Assembly: GCA_963814745.1 (NCBI GenBank)
Contig: CAWFEA010000004.1
Coordinates: 248,001 to 312,000, forward strand
Length of the DNA stretch: 64,000 bases
Reading direction: 5' to 3'
Source: CAWBRT01 sp963814745
GTDB taxonomy: Bacteria > Acidobacteriota > Terriglobia > Terriglobales > Acidobacteriaceae
Positions 8,751 to 17,135 of this stretch are shown here, in pieces (the stretch's first letter is position 1; each line of letters starts with the position of its first letter). The position numbers and the translations under genes are program-made. The notes beneath the pieces were generated by a model. It saw nothing but the letters and a program-made list of their open reading frames with translations, was not told where the DNA came from and searched no databases.

Positions 8751-9632
8751 GCCGCGGGCTTGCCTTACGTGGTCGACGAAGGTTTTGAGGAGCGGAGAAA
8801 GATTGGCCTTGCGGTGAACCAGATAAAGTTTCGATTTCGGCAGATGGGTGGCCAGCGGGCGGTAAACGACGTCGCTGATGGGAAAGGGCATGGACGACGG
8901 AAGCATCGTCGGGGAGATGCCGAAGCCGGCTGAAACCAGCCAGAGTTTGGTGACGAAATCGTTGGTGTACTGGAAGACGGGCAAGGTGACGTCGGCGGCG
9001 GCGCAGGCGGCAAAAAACGGATCGTAGAATCCGCAAGCCAAGTCCTGCCGCAGCAGCACCAGTCGCTCTCCGCGAAGGCTTTCCAAGGCGATGCGGGCCT
9101 TGCGGGTAAGGCGGTGGCCTCTGGGCAAGGCGATGGCCACATCGGTTTCGCTGAAGAGCTCGGCCGCCAGTTCGCTTTGTTCCACCCTGCCGTGGGTTAG
9201 CCCAAGATCGAGGGTGCCATTCAGAACCGCCTCAATCTGCTGGGGCGCCCGCTGTTCGACCAAGGAAATTTGCACGTTAGGATGGGCGGCGTGGAAAGTG
9301 CGCAGCGCTTCGGCCAGCAGAGTTCCAAGCGAGGAGGGCAGGTAGCCGATCGATAGCGAGCCAATCGCCCCCTCGGCACTTTGCTTGGCGGCGGTCTTCA
9401 GCCGGTCGGCGGCTTCCAGGATGCTGTTCGCCAAGGGTAATAGATTCTCCGCTGCCGGGCTCAGGCGCACCGATCGGCTGGTGCGCTCGAACAGCCGCAG
9501 GCCGAGTTCTTCTTCCAGCTGCCTGATCTGGGTGCTGAGCGGAGGCTGGGCAATGTGCAGCCGTTCGGCGGCGCGGCGAAAACTCTTTTCGGTGGCGACG
9601 GCCGCAAAATATCGAAGGTGCCGCAGTTCCAT
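8742..9632 (-). CDS. tcuR: LysR-family transcriptional regulator, likely TcuR-like
   Basis: This is a typical 296-residue LysR regulator: a winged helix-turn-helix in residues 1-60 (MELRHLRYFAAVATEKSFRRAAERL, then QPPLSTQIRQLEEELG) and a periplasmic-binding-protein-like effector domain from about residue 90 (SLSIGYLPSSLGTLL). It is divergent from tcuA, with a 255-base gap that holds the composite operator candidate at 9652-9679. The locus order (MFS importer, LysR, tcuA, tcuB) matches the tricarballylate system known in Salmonella, where TcuR activates tcuABC. The symbol is given by context only: the regulator sequence itself does not name the ligand. Confidence 0.8.
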   Translation of the reverse strand: MELRHLRYFAAVATEKSFRRAAERLHIAQPPLSTQIRQLEEELGLRLFERTSRSVRLSPAAENLLPLANSILEAADRLKTAAKQSAEGAIGSLSIGYLPSSLGTLLAEALRTFHAAHPNVQISLVEQRAPQQIEAVLNGTLDLGLTHGRVEQSELAAELFSETDVAIALPRGHRLTRKARIALESLRGERLVLLRQDLACGFYDPFFAACAAADVTLPVFQYTNDFVTKLWLVSAGFGISPTMLPSSMPFPISDVVYRPLATHLPKSKLYLVHRKANLSPLLKTFVDHVRQARGKK

Positions 9633-9651
9633 GCGATTATTCTAATAGAGA

Positions 9652-9679
9652 TATCAATCGTTCATATCAATATATTGGC
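9652..9679 (+). promoter_or_regulatory. Predicted LysR (TcuR-like) operator in the tcuR/tcuA gap
   Basis: TATCAAT (9652-9658), seven bases, then ATCAATATATTGGC (9666-9679). ATATCAAT occurs twice with a 13-base period, and ATC-N11-GAT (9666-9682) has the dyad look of LysR boxes. The site begins 20 bases upstream of the regulator start codon. The same arrangement recurs at 6243-6216 before the DAACS gene. Confidence 0.6.
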
Positions 9680-9793
9680 GATAATGCTCGGACGGCGCTA
9701 ATCTCTGCGAACACACCTCGGGCGATCGGCGACGACTGGGAAATAGCGATTTTGCCCTTACGGGTACAGAATGGAGCTATACGCTTGCGAACG

Positions 9794-9864
9794 AAATATT
9801 CAGTAGTGGGTCAATTTGAATTTCTCGTGACCCTCACCAAATTGACCCACCACCAAATATTCAG
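9794..9864. repeat. Small inverted repeat flanked by direct repeats, upstream of tcuA
   Basis: GTGGGTCAATTTG (9806-9818) and its perfect inverse CAAATTGACCCAC (9838-9850) enclose 19 bases. Outside them lies a 10-base direct repeat, AAATATTCAG, at 9794-9803 and 9855-9864. The arms remind me of the repeated terminal sites of IS21-like elements, so this may be a relic of two fused element ends with a target duplication. A role as a second operator for tcuA is the other reading. It ends 23 bases before tcuA. Confidence 0.5.
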
Positions 9865-9887
9865 GCAAGGTGTAGCGGGAGATGGCA

Positions 9888-11339
9888 ATGGTAGAAGACT
9901 TTGGCAACGTGGACGTTTTGGTCATAGGCGGAGGGAACGCGGCCTTGTGCGCGGCGATCGAGGCGCTGGAAAATGGCGCCAGCGTGCTGGTGCTGGAATG
10001 CTCTCCGAAGTCGTTACGGGGAGGCAACAGCCGCCATACGCGTAACATGCGTCTGGCGCACGAACAGCAGATCGATCCCTACACCGGGGCTTATCCCGCG
10101 GACGAGATGTGGAACGACTACATGCGTTGCACGGGTGGAATGCAGGACCCGGAGCTGGCTAAGATGACCGTGTACGGATCGCCCGAGGTCCTGGATTGGG
10201 CGAGAGCGCGCGGGGTGCGCTTTCAACCCGCGCTGGCCGGCACGCTTCACCTCAGCCGCACCAATGCCTGGTTCCTGGGTGGCGGCAAGTCGCTGATGAA
10301 CACCCTCTACCGTTATGCGGAAAAGCTGGGAGCGCGGGTTCTCTACGACGCCGAAGCGACCGGCCTGGACATCAAGGACGGTCGCTTCCATGCCGCAATC
10401 GTTCGCCTGAACGGGCAAAACACCGTCCCGATCCCCGCCAAGGCAGTGGTTGTGGCGGCCGGCGGGTTGCAGTCGAACCTCGACTTCCTCAAGAGCGCCT
10501 GGGGAGCGGCGGCCGACAACTTCCAGGTCCGCGGCACTCCGTACGACACCGGCACGATGGTAAAGGCGCTGTTGGATGCCGGCGCCGAGTCGATTGGTGA
10601 TCCCAGCCAGGGGCACATGGTGCCCTGCGACTCGCGCGCTCCCAAATTTGACGGCGGCATCGTCACACGGCTCGACTGCGTCACGTTGGGCGCGGTGGTG
10701 AACAAGACCGGCGAGCGCTTTTACGACGAGGGCGAAGACTTCTGGGGGTTTCGCTATGCCATCTGGGGACGTCTCGTGGCGCAGCAGCAGGACCAGATTT
10801 GCTATTGCTTTGTCGATTCCAAGACGATCAACAAGTTTATGCCCTCGCGTTATCCAGCGGTCAAGGGCAACACCATTGGTGAAGTCGCCGGCCAGTTCGG
10901 GTTGCCGGTCGAAAAGGTGGAAGCGACCATCAAGGCATTCAACGACGCTGTCCAGCCCGGTACCTTCAACCATACCATCCTCGATGACTGCAAAACGGCC
11001 GGCCTGACCCCGTCCAAGACCCATTGGGCACAGCGGCTGGACGCGCCTCCTTATTATGGCTATCCGTTGAGTCCGGGCCTGACATTCACCTACTTCGCCG
11101 TAAAAACGGACAGGCGAGCGGCGGTTGTAATGAAGAGCGGCAAAACAGCGGACAACATCTTCGCCGCCGGCGAGGTCATGGCCGGCAACATCCTGCCCAG
11201 AGGCTATATCGGTGGAATCGGATTGGTGATTGGCAATATTTTTGGACGAATCGGGGGAAAAGAGGCGGCGGTATTTGTGAAAAAGCACGCCTCGGGATCG
11301 GCGAACCGTGCCGCGAAGGAGTCAAGCAATGCCAACTGA
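9888..11339 (+). CDS. tcuA: FAD-dependent tricarballylate dehydrogenase TcuA
   Basis: This flavoprotein of the fumarate reductase/succinate dehydrogenase flavin family oxidises tricarballylate to cis-aconitate. It is about 483 residues long, as expected. The dinucleotide fold is at the N-terminus (DVLVIGGGNAALCAAIEA), followed by GGNSRHTRNMRLAH, a FAD-binding return AVVVAAGGLQSNLDF at about residue 190, and the C-terminal FAD closure NIFAAGEVMAGNILPRGY (about 425) with GIGLVIGNIFGRI. The start at ATG 9888 has GGGAG six bases upstream. The ATG at 9882 is only one base from it. The stop overlaps the tcuB start by 11 bases. It probably acts with TcuB, which passes electrons on to the quinone pool. 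Confidence 0.88.
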   Translation: MVEDFGNVDVLVIGGGNAALCAAIEALENGASVLVLECSPKSLRGGNSRHTRNMRLAHEQQIDPYTGAYPADEMWNDYMRCTGGMQDPELAKMTVYGSPEVLDWARARGVRFQPALAGTLHLSRTNAWFLGGGKSLMNTLYRYAEKLGARVLYDAEATGLDIKDGRFHAAIVRLNGQNTVPIPAKAVVVAAGGLQSNLDFLKSAWGAAADNFQVRGTPYDTGTMVKALLDAGAESIGDPSQGHMVPCDSRAPKFDGGIVTRLDCVTLGAVVNKTGERFYDEGEDFWGFRYAIWGRLVAQQQDQICYCFVDSKTINKFMPSRYPAVKGNTIGEVAGQFGLPVEKVEATIKAFNDAVQPGTFNHTILDDCKTAGLTPSKTHWAQRLDAPPYYGYPLSPGLTFTYFAVKTDRRAAVVMKSGKTADNIFAAGEVMAGNILPRGYIGGIGLVIGNIFGRIGGKEAAVFVKKHASGSANRAAKESSNAN

Positions 11340-12435
11340 ACTGATGCGCGAAGCCGAAAACATGATGACCGTCTGCAACGCCTGCCGCTATTGCGAAGGT
11401 TTTTGTGCGGTGTGGCCCGCCATGGAGTATCGCCGAAAGTTTCCCGAGACGGACCTGAAGTATTTGGCGAACCTCTGCCACAACTGCAGCGAGTGCTATT
11501 ACGCCTGCCAGTACGCGCCGCCGCACGAGTGGATGGTGAATCCGCCGCAGACGTTTGCCCGCATCCGCGCCGAGTCTTACCAGGAATATGTCTGGCCGAA
11601 GGCGCTGGCGAGCGCGTTCCGGGCCAACGGCCTGGTGGGCGCGCTGCTTACGGCGCTGATGCTGGTGGGGTTTTTCTTTGGGGTGACGCAACTGGCCGGA
11701 AACGCCAGCCTGTCGACGGCGGTTGCCGGAGGCGACTTCTACAAGGTCACGCCGCACGAGGTCATGGTTTTGAGCTTCGGCGCGGTGGCGCTGTTTGTGT
11801 TGATTGCGCTGTCGGTCGGCCTGCTTCGCTTCTGGCGCGACATCGGCGAAGAGGTTCCCGACCTGTTCAATGTTCCCTCGCTGAGCAAGGCGATCAAGGA
11901 AGTGCTCAGTCTGAAATACCTGGATAACGGCGGCTACGGATGCGCGTATCCGGAAGATGAAAGCTCGCAATCGCGGCGCTGGTTCCATCACTTTACGTTT
12001 TACGGGTTCCTATGCTGCTTCGTGGCCACGACGATCGGCTTCATCTACTACTACGGCTTCGGGTGGACGGGTCCATACGGCTACACCAGTCTGCCGGTCA
12101 TCTTCGGCGCCGTGGGCGGACTCGGCCTGGTGGTTGGCCCGATCGGTCTGTGGTGGCTGAAGACGCGGCGCAATCGCGAGATCACCGATGAGAGCCAGTA
12201 CGGAATGGACGTGGCTTTCATCGTCCTGCTTCTGCTGACCAGCATCACCGGCCTGCTGTTGCTGGTGCTGCGCGAGACGGCGGCCATGGGCTCGCTGCTG
12301 GCGATCCACCTTGGCATCGTGATGACGCTGTTCCTGATGATGCCGTATGGCAAGTTCGTGCACGGCCTCTACCGCTCGGCGGCGATCCTGAAGTACGCGC
12401 TGGAACGGGCACGCAAAAAAGCTCTCGGAGTTTGA
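11329..12435 (+). CDS. tcuB: Tricarballylate utilization protein TcuB (membrane Fe-S/heme electron carrier)
   Basis: TcuB reoxidises the FADH2 of TcuA and feeds electrons to the membrane. The protein has 368 residues. The N-terminus has two cysteine clusters fitting iron-sulfur centres, CNACRYCEGFC (about residues 12-22) and LCHNCSECYYAC (about 46-57). After that come about six hydrophobic segments (GLVGALLTALMLVGFFFG, VMVLSFGAVALFVLIALSVG and others) with histidines fit for heme ligation. The ATG at 11329 is preceded by GAAGGAG at seven bases and overlaps the end of tcuA, which indicates translational coupling. A 9-bp palindrome (GCCGGATCG/CGATCCGGC, 12450-12486) follows before the next gene. 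Confidence 0.88.
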   Translation: MPTELMREAENMMTVCNACRYCEGFCAVWPAMEYRRKFPETDLKYLANLCHNCSECYYACQYAPPHEWMVNPPQTFARIRAESYQEYVWPKALASAFRANGLVGALLTALMLVGFFFGVTQLAGNASLSTAVAGGDFYKVTPHEVMVLSFGAVALFVLIALSVGLLRFWRDIGEEVPDLFNVPSLSKAIKEVLSLKYLDNGGYGCAYPEDESSQSRRWFHHFTFYGFLCCFVATTIGFIYYYGFGWTGPYGYTSLPVIFGAVGGLGLVVGPIGLWWLKTRRNREITDESQYGMDVAFIVLLLLTSITGLLLLVLRETAAMGSLLAIHLGIVMTLFLMMPYGKFVHGLYRSAAILKYALERARKKALGV

Positions 12436-12574
12436 GGTTCAGATAACCGGCCGGATCGAGGGGCGATTGAGCACGGGCGATCCGGCTCGGCCAGGTTGAA
12501 CCGGCAACCGGGGTCCCCAACTCGCGCCGCGGTTGACGAGGTTGGGGTGGACGAAATTGACAGGAGATATGGAT

Positions 12575-13471
12575 ATGGCAAAGCTCGGATTTATCGGATT
12601 CGGTGAAGCTGCTTTCAACATTGCCAAAGGGCTGAAGCAAGAGGGCCTCGACGGCATCATCGCCTACGACAAGTTCTGGAATGTGGCGCCGCAGAGCGAG
12701 TTGATCGGCAAGCGCGCGGCCGAAGCTTCGGTGACGCTCGCACCCAGCCTGCAGCAGTTGGTCGAAGGCTCGGAAATCGTCATGTCGGCGGTGAGCGCAA
12801 ACATGTCGGTTCCGCTGGCGCAGGCGGCCAAGCCGTTCCTGAAGCCGTCGCAGCTCTATGTTGATCTCAACGCCACTTCGCCCATGACCAAGGAAGAGGC
12901 CAATGCGATCATCGCGCCCGTGGCTTTGTTTGTGGACTGCGCGGTGATGGGCCCGGTTCCCAATTACAAGCATAAAGTTCCGGTCTCGGTCTCCGGCAAG
13001 GGTGCCAAGCAGTTCATGGAAGCGATGGCGCCTTACGGCATGAACATTACTTTCATGGATGCGCCGGCGGGCAGCGCTTCGGCTTCCAAGATGTTCCGCA
13101 GCATCTTCATGAAGGGCTTTGTGACCCTGTTGCTGGAGATGCTGGTGGCCGGCCACAGCTACGGAGTTGAGGACGACGTGCTGGCTTCGGTCAAGGAGAC
13201 CCTGACCGGCGGCCCGCTGCTGGAGGTCATCAACGGCCTCGTCGCCCGGGGCGTAATTCACTCGGCGCGGCGCGAGCACGAGATGGATGAAGTGATCGCC
13301 ACGCTCGATACGCTGAAAGTCGACGCCATCATGTCCAAGGCCACCAAGGCCAAGCTGAGATGGTGCACGGAGCTGGGGATGAAGGAGTATTTCAAGGGCG
13401 TGCCGCCGAAAGATTTCCATGAGATTCTGAAAGTCCTCGACCAGAAAAATGAGAAGGGCACTTCAGCATGA
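12575..13471 (+). CDS. NAD(P)-binding 6-phosphogluconate-dehydrogenase-like protein with DUF1932 domain
   Basis: The 298-residue protein is built like beta-hydroxyacid dehydrogenases: a Rossmann fold at the start (KLGFIGFGEAAFNIAKGL), the pattern EIVMSAVSANMSVPLAQ around residue 70, YVDLNATSPMTKEEA near 97, and an all-helical C-terminal DUF1932 domain (SASASKMFRSIFMKGFVTLL and after). Two ATGs are close together. The second (12575) has AGGAG eight bases upstream and is chosen. It is followed by the aconitase with a 4-base ATGA overlap, so the two are translated together. The substrate is unknown. A 2-hydroxy or 3-hydroxy acid from the same pathway is likely. Confidence 0.82.
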   Translation: MAKLGFIGFGEAAFNIAKGLKQEGLDGIIAYDKFWNVAPQSELIGKRAAEASVTLAPSLQQLVEGSEIVMSAVSANMSVPLAQAAKPFLKPSQLYVDLNATSPMTKEEANAIIAPVALFVDCAVMGPVPNYKHKVPVSVSGKGAKQFMEAMAPYGMNITFMDAPAGSASASKMFRSIFMKGFVTLLLEMLVAGHSYGVEDDVLASVKETLTGGPLLEVINGLVARGVIHSARREHEMDEVIATLDTLKVDAIMSKATKAKLRWCTELGMKEYFKGVPPKDFHEILKVLDQKNEKGTSA

Positions 13472-15390
13472 GCAGGAATTTGCTGGAAAAGCTGATCGCC
13501 TCGCACCTGGTTTCGGGAGAGTGCAAGCCGGGTTGTGAAATCAGCATCAAGATCGACCAGACGCTGACCCAGGACTCTCTCGGCACCATGGCTTATTTGC
13601 AATTCGAAGCCATGGGCGTCGAACGGGTGCGGACGAAACTATCGGTATCGTACGTGGACCACCTGACGCTGCAAGAAGGCTTCGAGAACGCCGACGACCA
13701 CAAATATTTGAAGACGGTGGCGGCGAAGTACGGAATCCTGTTCTCGAAACCGGGCAATGGAATCTGCCATCAGGTCCATCTGGAACGGCTGAGCCGGCCG
13801 GGATGGACCTTGATCGGCAGCGACAGCCATACGCCCACGGCGGGCGCGGTCGGCATGCTGGCGATCGGCGCCGGCGGCTTGGACGTTGCCGTGGCCATGG
13901 CCGGAGGCGCGTTTTTCCTGACCTATCCCAAGGTCATACGCGTGAATCTCGATGGCAAGCTTGCGCCTTGGGTGACGGCGAAGGATGTCATTCTTGAGCT
14001 GCTGAAGTGCTTGACCACCAAGGGCAACGTCGGCACGGCGATTGAGTACGGCGGCGCGGGGACGGCCCGCCTCACGGTTCCCGAACGTGCCACCATTACC
14101 AACATGGGCGCGGAGTTCGGCGTGACCACGTCGATTTTTCCCAGCGATGAGGTCACGCGCGAGTTCTTCCGGGCGCAGGGTCGCGAGCAGGACTGGGTGG
14201 AGATGAAGCCCGATCCCGACGCCCATTACGATCGCATCATCGACCTGGACCTCGCCTCCATCGAGCCGAATGTGGCGCTGCCGCACTCGCCGGACAACGT
14301 CAAGAAAATCCGGGAAGTAGCAGGCATCAAGGTCGACCAGGTGCTGATCGGCAGTTGCACCAACTCTTCCTACAAGGACTTGATGACGGTAGCGGCGCTG
14401 CTGAAAGGAAAGAAGGTCGAGCCCGGCGTGAGCTTCGGAGTGGTCGCCGGCAGCCATCAGGTTCTGCGCATGATCAGCGCCAACGGAGCGCTGACCGATA
14501 TTCTTGACTCAGGGGCGCGCATCCTGGAATCGGCGTGCGGTTTTTGCGTGGGCTATGGTCAGTCGCCGCACAGCGGGGCGGTATCGGTTCGCACCAACAA
14601 TCGCAACTTTGAAGGCCGCAGCGGAACCAAGGACGCCAAAGTTTACCTGGTCAGTCCGGAAGCCGCGGTGGCCGCCGCTCTCAGCGGAGTGATCACCGAT
14701 CCGCGCGATTTAGGCGGGGCGCATCCGCAGGTTGAGCTGCCGAAGCAGTTCTTCGTTGACGACAGCATGTTCATTCAGCCGACTTTTTCGGGCGAAGTTT
14801 TTCGCGGCCCCAATGTCGGCGCGCCGCCCAGCAATTCGCCGATGCCGGAGCATCTGCGGGCACTGGTTACGATCAAGCTGGGAGACAAGATTTCGACCGA
14901 CCACATCATCCCCGCCGGCTCGGTCAGCCGCTACCGCTCGAATATCGCCAAGTCGAGCGACTTCATTTTCAGGAACGTCGATGCGGACTTTCCCGGTCGT
15001 TGCCAGGCGGCTTCGAAGCAGGGACTGGCGTCAGTCATTGTCGGCGGTCTGAGTTACGGTCAAGGTTCGTCGCGCGAGCACGCCGCGGTTTGCCCGATGT
15101 ATCTTGGCGTGCGTGCGGTGATTGCCAAGAGCATCGAGCGCATCCACATGGCGAACCTGATCAACTTTGGAATCATGCCGCTGACCTTCAAGAATGGCGA
15201 CGATTACGAAAAAATCCAGCCGGGCGACGAACTCGAGATCGCCAATACAGCCGGCGATTTCCGCCGCGGCGAGTTCGTCGTCGTCAATAAGACTCAGCGC
15301 AGCGAGTTCACAGTCGTTCACAATCTAACATCCCGCCAGGTCGACATCGTTCTGCATGGCGGCTTGCTTAACTACGCAGCCAAGAATTAG
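13468..15390 (+). CDS. Aconitate hydratase-like protein, one-chain LeuC-LeuD type (640 aa)
   Basis: This [4Fe-4S] hydro-lyase has the large-subunit domains (residues 1 to about 420) and the swivel domain (about 470-640) in one chain, the compact bacterial 'Aquifex-type' aconitase. Motifs are LIGSDSHTPTAGAVGML, LIGSCTNSSYKD (first cluster cysteine), SACGFCVGYGQSPHSG (second and third), NRNFEGRSGTKDAKVYL, KISTDHIIPAGSV and the swivel loop GGLSYGQGSSREHAAV. Its start overlaps the previous stop. Beside tcuAB it would take cis-aconitate to isocitrate and so into the TCA cycle. Hydration of another tricarboxylic intermediate such as oxalomesaconate is an alternative. Confidence 0.87.
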   Translation: MSRNLLEKLIASHLVSGECKPGCEISIKIDQTLTQDSLGTMAYLQFEAMGVERVRTKLSVSYVDHLTLQEGFENADDHKYLKTVAAKYGILFSKPGNGICHQVHLERLSRPGWTLIGSDSHTPTAGAVGMLAIGAGGLDVAVAMAGGAFFLTYPKVIRVNLDGKLAPWVTAKDVILELLKCLTTKGNVGTAIEYGGAGTARLTVPERATITNMGAEFGVTTSIFPSDEVTREFFRAQGREQDWVEMKPDPDAHYDRIIDLDLASIEPNVALPHSPDNVKKIREVAGIKVDQVLIGSCTNSSYKDLMTVAALLKGKKVEPGVSFGVVAGSHQVLRMISANGALTDILDSGARILESACGFCVGYGQSPHSGAVSVRTNNRNFEGRSGTKDAKVYLVSPEAAVAAALSGVITDPRDLGGAHPQVELPKQFFVDDSMFIQPTFSGEVFRGPNVGAPPSNSPMPEHLRALVTIKLGDKISTDHIIPAGSVSRYRSNIAKSSDFIFRNVDADFPGRCQAASKQGLASVIVGGLSYGQGSSREHAAVCPMYLGVRAVIAKSIERIHMANLINFGIMPLTFKNGDDYEKIQPGDELEIANTAGDFRRGEFVVVNKTQRSEFTVVHNLTSRQVDIVLHGGLLNYAAKN

Positions 15391-15402
15391 GAGGAATCAT
15401 TT

Positions 15403-16110
15403 ATGACAACTACCGCGGCAGTTGCTTCCACCGTGTTCGGCAAGATCGGCTTCCGTTTTGAGACCGTGATCGAACGGGCCGATCCCGCTCTGATCGCCGA
15501 GCTGGCGAAGTATCCCACCCCAAACATTGCCGATGCGATGAATCGTTTCCGGGTGATGGACCCGGGAATGAAGGCGACCAATGCAGGCGATTTCGTCGCC
15601 GGTCCGGCCGTCACCGTAATGTGCGCGCCGGGAGACAACCTGATGTTCCACAAGGCTCTTGCCTTGGCCAAGCCGGGCGATATCATCGTGGGCAATTATT
15701 TTGGCCATAACGCCGGGGCGGGTTTCGGCGGGCTGATGGGACGCACCGCCAAGAAGATCGGCATCGCCGGACTGATCATCGATGGCGCCGTCCGCGACGT
15801 CGAGGATTTCAAGGAACTCGGACTGCCGGTGTACTCGCGCACCATCGTGGCCAGCGGCTGCTTCAAGGATGGTCCGGGAGAAGTCAACTTCCCCATCCAG
15901 TGCGGCGGGGTGGTGGTGATGCCGGGCGATGTGGTGATCGCTTCGCAGGACGGAATCGTCGTCGTGCCCAAGGCCGATGCCGCCTACGTGCTGGCGGAGA
16001 CCAAGGCGATCTACGAGCGCGAGGCAAAACGGATGAAGGAAATCGCGGCGGGCGTGCTGTTCAAGCCCGATATCGACAACACGCTCAGGGCCAAGAAGAT
16101 CATCGAGTAA
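15403..16110 (+). CDS. RraA-family protein, probable 4-hydroxy-4-methyl-2-oxoglutarate/4-carboxy-4-hydroxy-2-oxoadipate aldolase
   Basis: The 235-residue protein has the RraA fold, shared by RNase E inhibitor RraA and by class II pyruvate aldolases such as HMG/CHA aldolase. NIADAMNRFRVMDPG is the N-terminal conserved strip, and GGLMGRTAKKIGIAGLIIDGAVRD (around residues 108-131) is the active-site region with the R-D pair of the aldolases. The length is close to LigK/GalC enzymes. AGGAGG lies eight bases before the ATG, and the gene follows the aconitase by 12 bases. CHA aldolase splits carboxy-hydroxy-oxoadipate to pyruvate and oxaloacetate in gallate/protocatechuate breakdown, which fits the LigI-like neighbour. 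A regulatory RraA role is unlikely here. Confidence 0.82.
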   Translation: MTTTAAVASTVFGKIGFRFETVIERADPALIAELAKYPTPNIADAMNRFRVMDPGMKATNAGDFVAGPAVTVMCAPGDNLMFHKALALAKPGDIIVGNYFGHNAGAGFGGLMGRTAKKIGIAGLIIDGAVRDVEDFKELGLPVYSRTIVASGCFKDGPGEVNFPIQCGGVVVMPGDVVIASQDGIVVVPKADAAYVLAETKAIYEREAKRMKEIAAGVLFKPDIDNTLRAKKIIE

Positions 16111-16210
16111 GCACTCTCAGCCGTGGAGGCGAGGCGCGATTTCCGCCGAGGCTCGCCTCCTCACCGGCAGGCGAATACACATTCCGAGACAATGTTGAAT
16201 GGAGGGTTCG

Positions 16211-17101
16211 ATGGAGAAGATAGCAGGCAAAGCAGACGTCCACTTTCAGCCACGCCAGCGGCCCGATCCAGGCAAACCGAAAATCGCCGTCCCGCCCAAG
16301 GCGTGCGATTGCCACGCGCATATCATCGGGCCGGGAGAGCAGTACCCGTTCGCCGCGAATCGCAGCTATACGCCGCCGGAAGCGCATCGGGAGGAGTACG
16401 TGCACATGCTGGCCGCACTCGGCGTGGAGCGCGCGGTTATCGTTCAGCCAAGTTTTTACGGGACCGACAACCGCTGCACCTACGACGCCATCGTCGCCTC
16501 GGGCGGAAGATGGCACGCCGTGGCCGTGCTGGACACTGACACTCCCGAGCAAGAGATTCAGCGCTTGCACGATGCGGGATTTCGCGGCGTGCGCCTCAAT
16601 CTGATTTATAAAGGCGGAACTCCGCTCAGCACGCTCGAGCCGCTGGCGAAAATGGTTGCGCCCTTCGGCTGGCATGTGCAGATCCTCATCGATGGGCGCG
16701 AGTTGGCTGAGCTGGGGCCGAGGCTGCGGCGCCTGCCCACGCCGGTAGTCATCGATCACATTGGACGTATGCCGGCGGGGTTGGGTGTGCCGCACCAGGG
16801 ATTCCAGACCCTGATCTCGCTGCTCAAGGAAGGCAACTGCTGGGTGAAGCTCTCGGGCGCTTATCTGACATCCGCCCAGGATTTTCCGTTTGCCGATGTC
16901 GTGCCCATGGCCAAAGCTCTGGTTGAGGTTGCGCCCGAGCGGTTGGTGTGGGGAAGCGACTGGCCTCATCAGTCTTGCAGGACGGCGATACCTCCCGATG
17001 CTGGACTGCTGGATATGCTGGCAACCTGGGTGCCCGACGAGAAGATCAGAAACCGAATCCTGGCGGACAACGCCGCCGAGCTATATGGGTTTGGGGGCTA
17101 G
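16211..17101 (+). CDS. Amidohydrolase-family TIM-barrel hydrolase, LigI (2-pyrone-4,6-dicarboxylate lactonase)-like
   Basis: This 296-residue protein is of the amidohydrolase-2 group. The HxH motif is in ACDCHAHIIGP (about residue 33), VIDHIGRMPAG is at about 180 and WGSDWPHQS with the catalytic aspartate at about 246, a layout seen in PDC lactonase and its relatives. GGAGG lies five bases before the ATG at 16211. An in-frame ATG at 16199 would place that sequence inside the gene. It is the last gene of the tcu-aconitase-RraA run. A paralogue with a Tat signal is found at 38627-39577. The lactone substrate is inferred from family and context only. Confidence 0.82.
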   Translation: MEKIAGKADVHFQPRQRPDPGKPKIAVPPKACDCHAHIIGPGEQYPFAANRSYTPPEAHREEYVHMLAALGVERAVIVQPSFYGTDNRCTYDAIVASGGRWHAVAVLDTDTPEQEIQRLHDAGFRGVRLNLIYKGGTPLSTLEPLAKMVAPFGWHVQILIDGRELAELGPRLRRLPTPVVIDHIGRMPAGLGVPHQGFQTLISLLKEGNCWVKLSGAYLTSAQDFPFADVVPMAKALVEVAPERLVWGSDWPHQSCRTAIPPDAGLLDMLATWVPDEKIRNRILADNAAELYGFGG

Positions 17102-17135
17102 AGCGGTTACACAGAAGGTGTCGGTCGTGAGCTTA

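Noticed and set aside
10014..11288. 424-codon minus-strand frame
   Set aside because: Mirror of tcuA. The real gene has FAD motifs at both ends and a coupled tcuB.
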